A stretch of 64,000 nt of DNA, taken from assembly GCA_944382875.1 (NCBI GenBank), contig CALWNQ010000011.1:16247-80246 (forward strand), read 5' to 3'. Position numbers and translations under genes: made by a program. The DNA comes from an uncultured Clostridia bacterium (GTDB lineage: Bacteria; Bacillota; Clostridia; Oscillospirales; Ruminococcaceae). This document shows positions 33,736 through 43,148 of the stretch, piece after piece. Under the pieces are notes generated by a model that was not told the DNA's origin, did no database searches, and saw only the letters and a program-made list of their open reading frames with translations. How positions within the stretch are numbered: the first letter of the stretch is position 1; the number at the start of each line of letters is the position of its first letter.

Positions 33736-36048
33736 TCAGATTTGTTCCATTTTTCCCACACTGTGCTTCACACGGTCTTCCACTTCGGCACGTTTAGCAT
33801 CGTTGAAGCGGTCAAGCGTCCCCACCAGATAGCCGGTGATGCGGCGAATCCGCTCAAACGGCGCGTCCAGTGTTTCTTTTCGGTGGCACTGGGGACATTC
33901 CTCCCCGATGATGCCGTTATAACCGCAAACCGGATCCCGGTCAACCGGATGGTTCACCGAACCGTAGCCGATACCGGATTCCTTCATACAGCGGATTACC
34001 TGTTCAAATGCGTCCAGATTCTCCAGCGGATCGCCGTCCAGCTCGATATAGGTGATGTGCCCGCCATTGGTCAGCGCGTGATACGGCGCTTCCAGCCGGA
34101 TTTTCTCGAATGCGGAAATCTCATAATACACCGGAACATGAAACGCGTTGGTGTAATATTCCCGGTCGGTGACGCCGGGAATTTCTCCGTAAAGCTTGCG
34201 GTCAATCTTGACGAAACGTCCGGAAAGCCCTTCGGCAGGCGTCCCAATCAAGGAGAAGTTAAGACCATATTCTTTGGATGCCTCATCCGTGCGGCGGCGC
34301 ATGAAACCAATGATTTCCAGCCCGAGATTTTGCGCTTCCGCACTTTCTCCGTGATGTTTACCGATGAGCGCCTTGAGCGCTTCCGCAAGGCCGATAAAGC
34401 CAACCGTCAGGGTTCCCTGTTTGAGCACTTCTCCCACCGGATCGCTGGGTTTGAGCTGCTCGGAACCGAGCCAGACACCTTGCCCCATCAGGAACGGATA
34501 GTTGCGCGCCAGTCTTACCGCCTGGATGCGGAAGCGCTCCAGCAGCTGCTCAATCACCAGATCCACCATCTTGTCCAGCGATTCAAAAAAGGCATCCACA
34601 TTGCCGGCTGCACGAATCGCAAGCCGCGGCAGATTGATCGAAGTAAAGCTCAGATTGCCCCGTCCTGTGACAATCTCGTGCTCCGGATCAAAGGTATTCC
34701 CGATGACACGGGTGCGGCAGCCCATATAGGCGCACTCGGTATCCGGATTGCCGGGTTTGTAATATTGAAGGTTAAACGGCGCATCCAGAAACGAGAAATT
34801 CGGGAAGAGCCGTTTGGCGGAAACTTCCATCGCCAGCTGGAACAGGTCGTAGTTGGGATCGCCGGGGTTGTAGTTGACGCCTTCTTTTACCTTAAAAATC
34901 TGCACCGGGAAATTAGCGGTTTTTCCATCCCCGAGTCCCTCGCGGGTTGCCCGCAGCAGACACGCCGTCACCAATCTTCCCTCCGGAGAAGTATCCGTTC
35001 CATAATTAATCGAAGAGAACGGCACTTGCGCGCCTGCACGAGAGTTTATCAGATTCATATTGTGTAAGAATGCTTCCATGGCCTGATAGGTTTCATTGGC
35101 AGTCTGCTCCATCGCCTGAGAGGCAGCAAATTTCTGCACTTTATCCACCAATTCCTCAGTTATGCCAAATTGTTCCGAATGAGAAAGCAGGTATGCCTTT
35201 TCCTGCTCCTGGTAATCGGCAATGCTATTCATTGTTATCCGGGGAAGCATCACATAAGGGCCATCCAGTTTTCCTAACAGTTCCAAGGCTTTCTGGATAT
35301 TCTCCTGATAAGCGCGGGCATAGCTTTTCGCTACCCCTTCCGCCATATCATAGTCGAAATTCGGGATACTCTGTCCGCCGTGCTGGTCGTTCTGGTTACA
35401 TTCCAGCGCAATCTGCGCCAATGCAGCATAGCTGGTAATGGTTTCCGGCTCCCGCACTGTCCCGTGCGCATTGGAAAAACCACCCTTGAACAGCTTTTTT
35501 AATCCAATCTGGCAGCAGGTTGTCGTCAGTGTCAGAAAATCCATATCATGGATATGAATATCGCCATTGATATGAGCACGCGCATGGTCCGGAGAAAGGA
35601 TAAACAACTCATTAAACCGTTTGGCCCCCTCAGAGCCATAACGGAACATGGTGCCCATCGCAGTGTCGCCGTCAATATTGGCGTTTTCGCGTTTAATATC
35701 GTTCTCTGCCGCAGAACGGAAGGTCATATCCTCATAAAGCTGCATCAGCCTGGTGTCCATTTCCCGAACACGATTGCGCTCCGCCCGGTAGAGGATATAC
35801 TCCTTTGCTGTACGAGCATGGCCATTCTTTACCAGAATTTTTTCTACGGCATCCTGTACCGCCTCGACAGTGGGAATCTCGGTAAGCTGCTGCTCATCCA
35901 AATACTGCGCCACCTGTTGAGCCAGGACAAAGGCGGTTTCAAAGTCCCGTCCACCACAGCTTTGTGCGGCTTTGAAAATCGCGTTGGCAATTTTCTCGAT
36001 ATTAAAAGGAACTTCCCGTCCATCCCGTTTCCGAATTTTGGTAATCAT
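33736..36048 (-). CDS. nrdD: Anaerobic ribonucleoside-triphosphate reductase NrdD
   Basis: This glycyl-radical enzyme makes deoxyribonucleotides without oxygen. With this start it has 770 residues. An N-terminal ATP-cone (about 1-90, KIRKRDGREVPFNIEKIA) gives allosteric control. The C-terminal zinc site is formed by CGYN and EECPQC, and the radical glycine lies in RRITGYLVGTLDRF close to the C-terminus. The frame is open 27 bp further, but the ATG at 36048 follows GAAAGGA. It is transcribed with nrdG from a promoter at 36167-36196; the long leader between them is a possible site for NrdR control, though I find no clear NrdR box. Confidence 0.97.
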   Translation of the reverse strand: MITKIRKRDGREVPFNIEKIANAIFKAAQSCGGRDFETAFVLAQQVAQYLDEQQLTEIPTVEAVQDAVEKILVKNGHARTAKEYILYRAERNRVREMDTRLMQLYEDMTFRSAAENDIKRENANIDGDTAMGTMFRYGSEGAKRFNELFILSPDHARAHINGDIHIHDMDFLTLTTTCCQIGLKKLFKGGFSNAHGTVREPETITSYAALAQIALECNQNDQHGGQSIPNFDYDMAEGVAKSYARAYQENIQKALELLGKLDGPYVMLPRITMNSIADYQEQEKAYLLSHSEQFGITEELVDKVQKFAASQAMEQTANETYQAMEAFLHNMNLINSRAGAQVPFSSINYGTDTSPEGRLVTACLLRATREGLGDGKTANFPVQIFKVKEGVNYNPGDPNYDLFQLAMEVSAKRLFPNFSFLDAPFNLQYYKPGNPDTECAYMGCRTRVIGNTFDPEHEIVTGRGNLSFTSINLPRLAIRAAGNVDAFFESLDKMVDLVIEQLLERFRIQAVRLARNYPFLMGQGVWLGSEQLKPSDPVGEVLKQGTLTVGFIGLAEALKALIGKHHGESAEAQNLGLEIIGFMRRRTDEASKEYGLNFSLIGTPAEGLSGRFVKIDRKLYGEIPGVTDREYYTNAFHVPVYYEISAFEKIRLEAPYHALTNGGHITYIELDGDPLENLDAFEQVIRCMKESGIGYGSVNHPVDRDPVCGYNGIIGEECPQCHRKETLDAPFERIRRITGYLVGTLDRFNDAKRAEVEDRVKHSVGKMEQI

Positions 36049-36166
36049 TTGACCGATCCTTTCCCTGCAGCCCACAAAACGATAATACGCTCATTTTTTG
36101 TGCACTTTTCATATAAATTGAATTTAACAATCCCAATTCACACATCAAATATGCTGTCTGTGTCCT

Positions 36167-36196
36167 ATTATAGCACGGACAATCAAACCTTGTCAA
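36167..36196 (-). promoter_or_regulatory. Sigma-A promoter for nrdDG
   Basis: Minus strand TTGACA and TATAAT separated by 18 bp, about 120 bp upstream of the nrdD start. Confidence 0.8.
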
Positions 36197-36289
36197 GAAA
36201 ACGAAATCCCGAAAAAGCAGCCGCTTTTCCGGGAAAAAATCATCAAAAACACGGTTATTTTTCCGTTTTGACAACTTATGAAATTTTTG

Positions 36290-36778
36290 TCAGAACACTT
36301 CTTTCATGCGTTGTTTCCGCATCGCATTACGCTTCACTGCACATTCATATTCAAACTGTTCTTCCATTGTTTCTGGAATAATTTCCGGAACTTCGGTCGG
36401 GCGTTCATTTTCATCAATCGCCACCATTACCAAATAAGCGCGGTTGATGAGCTTGCGCATCCCATGGATATCCTCCACAAAGGTTTGTACCCGAACTTCC
36501 ATAGAAGTGCGGCCAACATAGGTAACCTGCCCCAACAGCACAATCAAATCATTTACATGAGCCGGAGCCTTGAACTGCAGATTGTCAATCGATACAGTCG
36601 TGATATTGCATTCGCAGTGACGGCGCGCCACAATCCCCGCCACAATATCAATCCATTCCATCAGTTGACCGCCAAACAAGCGGTTATAGCCGTTGATATG
36701 TGCTGGCATGACAAAATGATTTTGTTCTGTACGGGAATCCGCTACTTTTTTTGCGGGACGCTTGCTTTCATTCATCAT
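36290..36778 (-). CDS. Acyl-CoA thioesterase, hotdog fold (YkhA-like)
   Basis: This 162-residue protein is a single hotdog domain of the YkhA/YciA group, predicted to hydrolyse acyl-CoA esters. The key segments are HINGYNRLFGGQLMEWID, holding the active-site Asp/Gln helix, and VSIDNLQFKAPAHVNDLI. The C-terminal VEIIPETMEEQFEYE-like tail is typical. The ATG at 36778 has AAGGAG 6 nt upstream and overlaps the end of the preceding gene by 11 bp, indicating translational coupling. Its acyl chain preference cannot be inferred. Confidence 0.88.
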   Translation of the reverse strand: MMNESKRPAKKVADSRTEQNHFVMPAHINGYNRLFGGQLMEWIDIVAGIVARRHCECNITTVSIDNLQFKAPAHVNDLIVLLGQVTYVGRTSMEVRVQTFVEDIHGMRKLINRAYLVMVAIDENERPTEVPEIIPETMEEQFEYECAVKRNAMRKQRMKEVF

Positions 36779-37463
36779 CGGGAACTCCTTCCAGTTCGTG
36801 TTCAAACGGTGCACGCCGGTTTGGACACTTGATCAGCGGACAATACCGGCAGTTTTCATAATGGCTTTCCGGCGCAAAAAAGAAACCGGAGCCGGATTTG
36901 GACGGCAGAATCAGGCAAGAATCGGTCAGATACGCCCCGATATCCGGCGTCACACCGCCCAGCAATTCAAAAAGCGGCCGCTGCTCCCGTAAAGGCCAAG
37001 CCGGAAGCGAACCGGGCGACATTGCGGAAATATCGCCTTCTGGGAAATAACGCCGCCGGACTTCTTCATTCAACTGTACCCGAGCTGTACTAAGCAGCTG
37101 CAGCTTAATGGCATCTGCCCAAAATTCATAGAGAGGATCCTCCGCATATTGTTTGGACCACTCCTCCGCTTCCATGCCACAGGTCACAACAAACGGCACA
37201 ATCCGGTTGGTATGCGCCAGATTTTGACTGACCAACGCAGATTTGAACCGCACACCTTCTACCACAGCCCCGGTATCATCCCGGCTTTCCACCTGAGCAA
37301 GTCCATAAATGGCCTTTGGCTTGGCAATAGTGAGCGCATCTTTCAGCATTTTTTTAATTTGAGCCAGATCGCCGGGATCAGATTTCTCATTCATCCGCAC
37401 GGCCTTATAAAATGTCTGTAGTTCCACCTGCGGATGCTCCACAAGGATGATATGTTTTTCCAT
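36768..37463 (-). CDS. Stand-alone methionine-synthase activation-domain-like protein
   Basis: This 231-residue protein resembles the activation domain of cobalamin-dependent methionine synthase, which binds S-adenosylmethionine and supports reductive remethylation of inactivated cobalamin. The segments FVVTCGMEAEEWSKQ, the SPGSLPAWPLREQRPLFELL block (R..SPG.P.WP type), IGAYLTDSCLILPSKSGSGF and a C-terminal cysteine motif CRYCPLIKCPNRR are visible. The catalytic MetH modules are not nearby, so it may serve another corrinoid protein. A GTG 9 bp upstream is possible, but the ATG lies 8 nt from GGAGG. It overlaps the thioesterase gene. Confidence 0.72.
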   Translation of the reverse strand: MEKHIILVEHPQVELQTFYKAVRMNEKSDPGDLAQIKKMLKDALTIAKPKAIYGLAQVESRDDTGAVVEGVRFKSALVSQNLAHTNRIVPFVVTCGMEAEEWSKQYAEDPLYEFWADAIKLQLLSTARVQLNEEVRRRYFPEGDISAMSPGSLPAWPLREQRPLFELLGGVTPDIGAYLTDSCLILPSKSGSGFFFAPESHYENCRYCPLIKCPNRRAPFEHELEGVPDDE

Positions 37464-37592
37464 ATTCTCCACCTCCGAGCTTATGCTTCTTCATTGAATT
37501 ACAATTATTATACCACATTTTCAGCCAATACAAAAGTAATTTTCATCAAATTGCAGAAAAACAGAGATCGTACACAAATTGGAAAAAAAGTG

Positions 37593-37621
37593 TTGCATTT
37601 TGATTCATAATCAGTTACAAT
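37593..37621 (+). promoter_or_regulatory. Sigma-A promoter for the Gfo/Idh gene
   Basis: TTGCAT and TACAAT separated by 17 bp, about 50 bp upstream of the GTG start. Confidence 0.65.
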
Positions 37622-37672
37622 GAAGCAGGATTATGGAATCGTTTTCGGCCAAACGGCCTTGGAGGGATTTTT

Positions 37673-38707
37673 GTGGAAAGAACATACGGTGTTGTTCTGG
37701 TAGGATGCGGACATATTGGACAGTCTCATATAGAGGAAATCTATTTCCGTGACGGAATTCGTATTGTCGCAGTGGTGGATTTTAACCCGAATACTGCACA
37801 GCTTTTTGCCCGGAAATATGGTGCTGCTGAATACAACACCGACTATCATCCCTACCTTGATCGGAATGATGTAGATATTTTTATCGCTGCAACATATGCG
37901 AATTCTCATCTGCAAATTCTGCGTGACTGCATCCAAGCAGGAAAGCATCTTCTTTGCGAAAAGCCAATGACTGAAGCAAACGAAGCGGATGCGGAAGAGT
38001 TTTACCGGCTTGCAAAAGCTGCAAAAAGCAAAGTGCTTATCGCCCATATTCTCCGCCACAACAGCACATACCAGCGAGTGCGGGAGATGATCCGTGAAGG
38101 AGCCATCGGAGATGTTCGACTGATTCGCATGATACAGAATCATCACATTATGAATCCGGCACGCTACGGCCGATTGATGGAAGATTGTCCGCCTTTTGTC
38201 GACTGCGGTGTCCATTATATCGATGTGGCGCGTTGGTTTACCGGGATGAAAGTTGTATCGGTGGGCGGAATCGGCAGCCGGGTGGGCAACCTGGTACCAC
38301 AAGGACATTTTGATCACGGAATTCTGAACATGAAGCTGGAAAACGGCGCTTCAGTCATCTATGAGGCTGGGTGGGCGGAATCCATTGCCGCACAAAACCT
38401 CAAAGAATTTATCGGAGATAAGGGACGGATCCGTATTGTCCTGCAAGCAGACCGCAATGAAGACCGGGAAGAAGGCGCCCTGATTGCTTGGTACAGCTCC
38501 GACACAGGTGAATATCACACTATTAACAGCCCCAGTATTTATAAAAACATGTGGCAGCAGCTTCTCTGCCTGATAGATATGATTGAAGGAAAATCGGAAG
38601 GCTCTCCCACATTGGATGATGCCTACCGCGCTTTTCGGATTGCCCTGCTCGGCTGGCATGCCTGTGAACAAAATAACGTTCTTCCGGTACCGGAAGAGTT
38701 CGCGTAA
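37673..38707 (+). CDS. Gfo/Idh/MocA family oxidoreductase
   Basis: This 344-residue NAD(P)-dependent sugar or cyclitol dehydrogenase-like enzyme starts with the Rossmann motif VLVGCGHIGQSH. The catalytic Lys lies in the EKP box LCEKPMTEA, and a His-containing segment, DCGVHYIDVARW, completes the active site. The substrate cannot be predicted from sequence and there are no sugar genes next to it. The start is GTG, 5-6 nt after GGAGGG. It is a single-gene unit with its own promoter and a long terminator. Confidence 0.88.
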   Translation: MERTYGVVLVGCGHIGQSHIEEIYFRDGIRIVAVVDFNPNTAQLFARKYGAAEYNTDYHPYLDRNDVDIFIAATYANSHLQILRDCIQAGKHLLCEKPMTEANEADAEEFYRLAKAAKSKVLIAHILRHNSTYQRVREMIREGAIGDVRLIRMIQNHHIMNPARYGRLMEDCPPFVDCGVHYIDVARWFTGMKVVSVGGIGSRVGNLVPQGHFDHGILNMKLENGASVIYEAGWAESIAAQNLKEFIGDKGRIRIVLQADRNEDREEGALIAWYSSDTGEYHTINSPSIYKNMWQQLLCLIDMIEGKSEGSPTLDDAYRAFRIALLGWHACEQNNVLPVPEEFA

Positions 38708-38731
38708 TCACAAAAAGCTTCTTTACAACTG

Positions 38732-38789
38732 AATCCTCCTACTGTTATGCAGTCAATACTCTGCATCGCATAACAGCAGGAGGATTTTT
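38732..38789 (+). terminator. Long hairpin terminator after the Gfo/Idh gene
   Basis: AATCCTCCT-A-CTGTTATGC pairs with GCATAACAG-C-AGGAGGATT, followed by TTT. The stem is about 18 bp, unusually long. Confidence 0.85.
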
Positions 38790-38821
38790 CTGGTCTTTTT
38801 AACCAAAAACCGCAAATTTTA

Positions 38822-38854
38822 ATAAAAAATGCGCCCCGCATATTCGGGACGCAT
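38822..38854 (-). terminator. Terminator after the oadB-like gene
   Basis: Minus strand ATGCGTCCCG pairs with CGGGGCGCAT, followed by TTTTTTATT. Confidence 0.85.
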
Positions 38855-38860
38855 AGAAAA

Positions 38861-40003
38861 TCAGCCCAAAATGGAAATCAGAACACCTGCTGCAACAGCA
38901 GAACCGATTACACCCGCAACGTTCGGGCCCATCGCATGCATGAGCAGGAAGTTGGTGGGATCAGTTTCAGCGCCGACTTTCTGAGAAACACGTGCAGCCA
39001 TCGGTACAGCGGATACACCGGCAGAACCGATCAGCGGGTTTACCTTACCGCCGGTAAAGATGTACATCAGTTTACCGAACAGAACGCCACAAGCAGTACC
39101 CAGGCAGAACGCCGCCAGACCGAGGATGACAATCTTGATGGTACCCCAGGTGAGGAAGACGTCATAGGTTGTGGTAGCGCCGACAGTAACACCCAGGAAG
39201 ATGGTGATGATATTCATCAGTTCGTTCTGAGCAGTCTTGACCAGACGGTCCACAACGCCGGATTCACGCATCAGGTTGCCCAGCATCAGCATACCAACCA
39301 GAGAAGCCGCAGAGGGAACCAGGAAGGACACCAGCAAAGTTACAATAATCGGGAACACAACTTTTTCGGTACGGGAAACGGGGCGCAGCTGTTCCATCAC
39401 GACAGAACGCTCTTTCTTGGTGGTCAAAGCCTTCATAATCGGCGGCTGGATCAGCGGAACCAGAGCCATATAAGAATACGCAGCAACCGCAATCGAACCA
39501 ATCATCTGTTCATTACCGCCCGCAAGCAGTTTGCCGGCAGTATAGATAGCAGTCGGACCGTCCGCACCGCCGATGATGGCGATAGAACCGGATTCCTGAG
39601 GGGTAAAGCCCAACAGGATTGCTCCGATAAAGGTAAAGAAGATACCACCCTGCGCAGCAGCACCGAGCAGGAAGCTCTGGGGGTTCGCAATCAGCGGGCC
39701 AAAGTCGGTCATCGTACCGATACCAAGGAAGATCAGTGGCGGATAAATTCCCATTTTAACACCCTGGTAGAGGTAGTAAAGCAAACCGCCTTCTTCATAA
39801 GAGCCAAGGCCAGCCAGCGGAAGGTTAGCAAGCAGCATACCAAATGAAATTGGGAGCAGCAGCAGCGGCTCAAACTGACGGACAATCGCAAGATACAAAA
39901 GCAGGCAGGCAACAACGATCATGGCAATCTGGCGCCAGTCAAAATTCATAAAACCAGATTCCATCCACAGGTCTCTGACACTGCCGGTAAAAATGTCAAG
40001 CAT
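38861..40003 (-). CDS. Sodium-translocating decarboxylase beta subunit (OadB/GcdB family)
   Basis: This 380-residue membrane protein couples decarboxylation of carboxybiotin to sodium export. About nine to eleven hydrophobic segments are present. The conserved loops are [31 protein letters not shown] with its key Asp, and the C-terminal [19 protein letters not shown] and [19 protein letters not shown]. The start follows AAAGGAC. The carboxyltransferase (alpha) and biotin carrier are not in this cluster, so the substrate (oxaloacetate, methylmalonyl-CoA or glutaconyl-CoA) cannot be assigned. Confidence 0.93.
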   Translation of the reverse strand: MLDIFTGSVRDLWMESGFMNFDWRQIAMIVVACLLLYLAIVRQFEPLLLLPISFGMLLANLPLAGLGSYEEGGLLYYLYQGVKMGIYPPLIFLGIGTMTDFGPLIANPQSFLLGAAAQGGIFFTFIGAILLGFTPQESGSIAIIGGADGPTAIYTAGKLLAGGNEQMIGSIAVAAYSYMALVPLIQPPIMKALTTKKERSVVMEQLRPVSRTEKVVFPIIVTLLVSFLVPSAASLVGMLMLGNLMRESGVVDRLVKTAQNELMNIITIFLGVTVGATTTYDVFLTWGTIKIVILGLAAFCLGTACGVLFGKLMYIFTGGKVNPLIGSAGVSAVPMAARVSQKVGAETDPTNFLLMHAMGPNVAGVIGSAVAAGVLISILG

Positions 40004-40036
40004 TGTTTCAAGTCCTTTCTATATGGTGAATTTTAC

Positions 40037-40426
40037 TTAAAAGGGCCGTGTATTTTCTTCGACACCGGCCTTGCCCCACGCACGACGGTTTTTCCGCACG
40101 CGCTTGATGCTTCTGACAACATAGGATTTCCCGTCGCCTTCTTCATCCAGAATCGCTGTAATTGCAGCTGTAATGGCGGCAACCACCTCGTCACTCAAAC
40201 CGTCCGAAGCGACCTCCACAATTTTGGGAGCGGGTGCCTTCGGAGCGGGAGCAGGTTTTTCCGCAGGTGCACTGGAGGCAGCCGATTTTCTGGAAGTCAT
40301 GCTGTCCATAACCTTTCCAATGCACCAGATAATTACAACCAGAATAATCAGCGCAAGAAAAACGACAGCAAATCCGGTCAGCACAGTACCCATGGTTTCT
40401 TCAATACCGAAATTTTGCATATCCAT
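40037..40426 (-). CDS. OadG-family small subunit of a sodium-pump decarboxylase
   Basis: A 129-residue protein with one membrane helix (about 15-38) followed by an Ala/Pro-rich linker (AEKPAPAPKAPAPK) and a short cytoplasmic tail. This matches the OadG/gamma-delta subunits that anchor the decarboxylase complex. The frame continues upstream as far as 40558, but the ATG at 40426 has AAAGGAG before it and gives a normal N-terminus. It precedes the beta subunit gene by 33 bp. The tail region SDEVVAAITAAITAIL is typical. Confidence 0.85.
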   Translation of the reverse strand: MDMQNFGIEETMGTVLTGFAVVFLALIILVVIIWCIGKVMDSMTSRKSAASSAPAEKPAPAPKAPAPKIVEVASDGLSDEVVAAITAAITAILDEEGDGKSYVVRSIKRVRKNRRAWGKAGVEENTRPF

Positions 40427-40527
40427 GTGATCTGATCTCCTTTTGTTGGATTTTCTATGTAAATCCCCGTCCAGGGAAAGGAAAAAGGGTAAAACCGCCT
40501 TACGGCGTATGAAAAGGCCTTCCCGCT

Positions 40528-41592
40528 TTACATCGTCGCACAGAGATTGGTTTCCCACGCGGGGATGTAAGGCTGGTGCCTGAGATATAGGCGATATTTG
40601 GGCTGCAACTGGTTGAGCAGCAGCGGCAACGAAAAAATATCCTCACTTCGATGATAGGCAGATATGAGCAGCTTCGGCGCCTGCCGTCGCAATATTTCCA
40701 CGCCGCCAAGCAATGTTTCACGTTCAGCGCCTTCCACATCCATCTTAATAAAACTGACTTGCCCTCCCCGATACAGACTGTCTAACGATCGAGCCGGAAC
40801 CTGAACCTTGCCATCCTTCCCCAAAAAAGAGTTTCGTCCGGCACAGTTGTGAAAAGATAACAGCCCATCCTTTTCCCAGCTCGCGGCCTGTATCATACGG
40901 ATTTTTTCCGGAGACCGAGGAGAAAGATTCCGCTCCAATTTCCGAAAATTTTTCCCATCCGGTTCCAGAACGGTGATCGACGAAAAATTCCCGCCGGTTT
41001 CGTTGAGAAACTCCAGAACAGTATCGCCGTCGTATCCGCCCAAATCGCAGTAATCCTCCTGCCCAGTGATTCTGAGCAGCCGGTACATTTCGGAGCGCGG
41101 TGTTTCCACCGACCGCAGCAATGCAGGCTTGCCGCTCAGCTTGAAATTGATGACCGCATGGTAAACTTTTCTGGATTGCTCATCCGCCAAAAGGCTTTCT
41201 ACGCGACTGATCTCCTCTTCATGGTGAAGCAGATAGCTCCAATCGAACAAATCACCACCAAAAAGCGGCACATCCGGCGCGAGCAGTTCGTGTTTTCTGC
41301 CAATCTCCTCAATTTTGGAAAGAAGATCCTCACGAAATGCTGCAAAACAGAGAAGAATAATAAAATCATCCAATTCTGCTTCCAGTTCGGTAAGGCTTTT
41401 GAGCGGAAACTCTGCAAAATCGCGCCGGCGCAGATGATCATCGCTGACAAAAATTCCCCGCACCGTTATACCGTATCGGCGGCACGCATCCAGGATTTTC
41501 AAGGCTCCGTCGCCCATTCCGTACAGGACAACCGGCCTGGTTTCTTCCCGCAGGCGTTCCCAAACAGAGCGTTCTGTAACAAAACTGAGCAA
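40528..41592 (-). CDS. FkbM family methyltransferase
   Basis: This 354-residue SAM-dependent methyltransferase has an N-terminal region (about 1-160) with its own Rossmann-like segment, LYGMGDGALKILDACRRYG, and a C-terminal FkbM domain. The SAM site is YCDLGGYDGDTVLEFL and the acidic motif IKMDVEGAERETLLGG is diagnostic. The two-part build is seen in methyltransferases acting on glycan or metabolite oxygens; the acceptor is unknown. The start is TTG, 5 nt after GGGGGAG, with a promoter at 41622-41650. A 100-bp gap separates it from the OadG gene. Confidence 0.85.
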   Translation of the reverse strand: MLSFVTERSVWERLREETRPVVLYGMGDGALKILDACRRYGITVRGIFVSDDHLRRRDFAEFPLKSLTELEAELDDFIILLCFAAFREDLLSKIEEIGRKHELLAPDVPLFGGDLFDWSYLLHHEEEISRVESLLADEQSRKVYHAVINFKLSGKPALLRSVETPRSEMYRLLRITGQEDYCDLGGYDGDTVLEFLNETGGNFSSITVLEPDGKNFRKLERNLSPRSPEKIRMIQAASWEKDGLLSFHNCAGRNSFLGKDGKVQVPARSLDSLYRGGQVSFIKMDVEGAERETLLGGVEILRRQAPKLLISAYHRSEDIFSLPLLLNQLQPKYRLYLRHQPYIPAWETNLCATM

Positions 41593-41621
41593 GCAAACTC
41601 CCCCATCATAAGGATACCCTT

Positions 41622-41650
41622 ATTATAACGTATTTGCCATCGTTTGTCTA
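41622..41650 (-). promoter_or_regulatory. Sigma-A promoter for the FkbM methyltransferase
   Basis: Minus strand TAGACA and TATAAT separated by 17 bp. Confidence 0.7.
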
Positions 41651-41696
41651 TAGCTTAACAATCATTTTTTCTCAATTTTTTCACATTTTTTTGACA

Positions 41697-41740
41697 CAAA
41701 AATACCTCTCCGCCCCAATCGGCAAAGAGAGGTATTTTAT
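41697..41740 (-). terminator. Terminator of the ECF sigma operon
   Basis: Minus strand AATACCTCTC pairs with GAGAGGTATT with an inner TTGCCG/GGGGCGG arm, followed by TTT. Confidence 0.85.
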
Positions 41741-41745
41741 TATTT

Positions 41746-42522
41746 TTATTGATAAGAATCTATCATATCCGTGAGCTGCTCTACCGAAGCGTCTTTTTCC
41801 CAATAGCCATTCAACGAAACATGATAAGTATAGTCATTGTCCTGAACATAATAAGAAGCTTCCGGTAGGTGCAGCGGTTCCAATTCATCAAGTATCTTTC
41901 TCGTTGCTTCTGCAAAGGCTTCTGGGCTGTCATAGCTTCCATTTAATGTAATATCCAAACTCAGATAAGCGCCGTTTAAATCCTGATAGGACAGATCATC
42001 CGGAATAGCATCGGTCCAAGGGTAAGCAACCTCATCGAGATAAAAACTGATATACACATCCTGGATGCTTTCCCCCTTGAGCGCCTCATATACATCGGTA
42101 TGAATTCGGCTTTCTATCTGGGATTCAATCTGCTGAGCCTGCATAGCATTTTGTGCGAAGGTTGGAATCACAGTAAGCCCGATACTTCCTCCAATTAACA
42201 GCAGGCAAAATAACATGCTCAAAAAATCATAACGCAGTTTCTCCCCTTTTGCAAAGAACGAATACAATAGGATTTCCAATCCGGTCAACACCAATACAAG
42301 CGGAGCAAACTTAACAAAAGCAAGGAGCGGAAAATTAGGGATCAGCATATTACAGAGCAGCAGGATTCCAGTTGTAACCAGTGATATGCCAAGTGTCAGT
42401 GTTCCCACTCGACGTATCTTCACTTGTTTCACAGGCTTAATGGTTTTAAATTCGCGAAGCGCAGGTTGTTCAACCGTGTTTTCCTGCTGCGGCTGAACAT
42501 CATTTGGTTGCTGATAATCCAT
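41746..42522 (-). CDS. Membrane protein of unknown function with three TM segments
   Basis: A 258-residue protein. A Gln/Pro-rich cytoplasmic start of ~40 residues precedes three hydrophobic segments (about 43-63, 68-88 and 97-118). The middle segments are of the small LiaF/DUF5668 type. A long extracytoplasmic domain follows, rich in acidic and aromatic residues (for example YISFYLDEVAYPW). I do not recognise the C-terminal domain. It is the last gene of the ECF sigma/anti-sigma operon, 2 bp after the TM2-like gene, so it probably belongs to the envelope response controlled by that sigma factor. Confidence 0.6.
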   Translation of the reverse strand: MDYQQPNDVQPQQENTVEQPALREFKTIKPVKQVKIRRVGTLTLGISLVTTGILLLCNMLIPNFPLLAFVKFAPLVLVLTGLEILLYSFFAKGEKLRYDFLSMLFCLLLIGGSIGLTVIPTFAQNAMQAQQIESQIESRIHTDVYEALKGESIQDVYISFYLDEVAYPWTDAIPDDLSYQDLNGAYLSLDITLNGSYDSPEAFAEATRKILDELEPLHLPEASYYVQDNDYTYHVSLNGYWEKDASVEQLTDMIDSYQ

Positions 42523-42524
42523 GG

Positions 42525-43112
42525 TTACATTCCTCCAACTGAATGATTGGGATCCGCTTCGCCCGAATATGGCTGAAGCTCATCTGGAATTTCTTTCTTT
42601 TTCCCACCCCGCATAAAATGGATGCCCAATCCGATAATCAGGATGGCAATTACAAGCTGCGGGATATTGTAATAAATAGACCAGAGCCATCTTGTTGACA
42701 TGCCAAAATGTTCCAGCAACGCTGAAAGCGACTGTACAATCGACGAGGCAAACGTATTATACAGCATGATAATCCCCAAAATAATGCAGCCCCATCCCAG
42801 TGCAACATTTTTGGTTTGAAAAATCTTGATTTTTTTCACTTCCACTCCTTCCAGCAGACCGAAAAAGAACGGATCCGGCGCATCTTTCAGTTCTTCAGGC
42901 GTAAGCGAAATCAGGTTTAGATTATCAAAAAATGCATAGAACCAAACGATCGGCATGGCAATTGTCAAAGCGCCGATTCCCAGCAGCATTGCCAGTCCCA
43001 TCGAACCCCAGAATAACAAAAGCAGCGTCATACCGCGTTTCATTTTGCCCAAATACATGTGCCCAGCTCCCGGCATGAAACCAAAAATCACCGCAAGCCC
43101 CTTACTCTTCAT
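42525..43112 (-). CDS. TM2-like membrane protein
   Basis: A 195-residue membrane protein. The N-terminal FGFMPGAGHMYLGKMKRGM is the TM2-type motif (G.G..YLG....G), followed by hydrophobic segments around 27-60, 103-125 and 155-175 and a charged, soluble tail. TM2 proteins have no assigned molecular role. The track-frame start would be TTG; the ATG at 43112 follows AAAGGA at 9 nt. It lies between the anti-sigma and the LiaF-like genes in the same operon. Confidence 0.72.
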   Translation of the reverse strand: MKSKGLAVIFGFMPGAGHMYLGKMKRGMTLLLLFWGSMGLAMLLGIGALTIAMPIVWFYAFFDNLNLISLTPEELKDAPDPFFFGLLEGVEVKKIKIFQTKNVALGWGCIILGIIMLYNTFASSIVQSLSALLEHFGMSTRWLWSIYYNIPQLVIAILIIGLGIHFMRGGKKKEIPDELQPYSGEADPNHSVGGM

Positions 43113-43148
43113 CAAAAAATCATCCTTTCCAGTTGTGTGTTCCGCCCG

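Noticed and set aside
33430..35067. A 545-codon plus-strand frame antisense to nrdD
   Set aside because: nrdD is unmistakable on the other strand. The long open frame is a by-product of its codon usage.
36105..36165. NrdR box upstream of nrdDG
   Set aside because: ACAGCATATTTGATGTGT looks similar at first, but its length and spacing do not match the 16-bp NrdR consensus, and there is no second copy at the expected distance.
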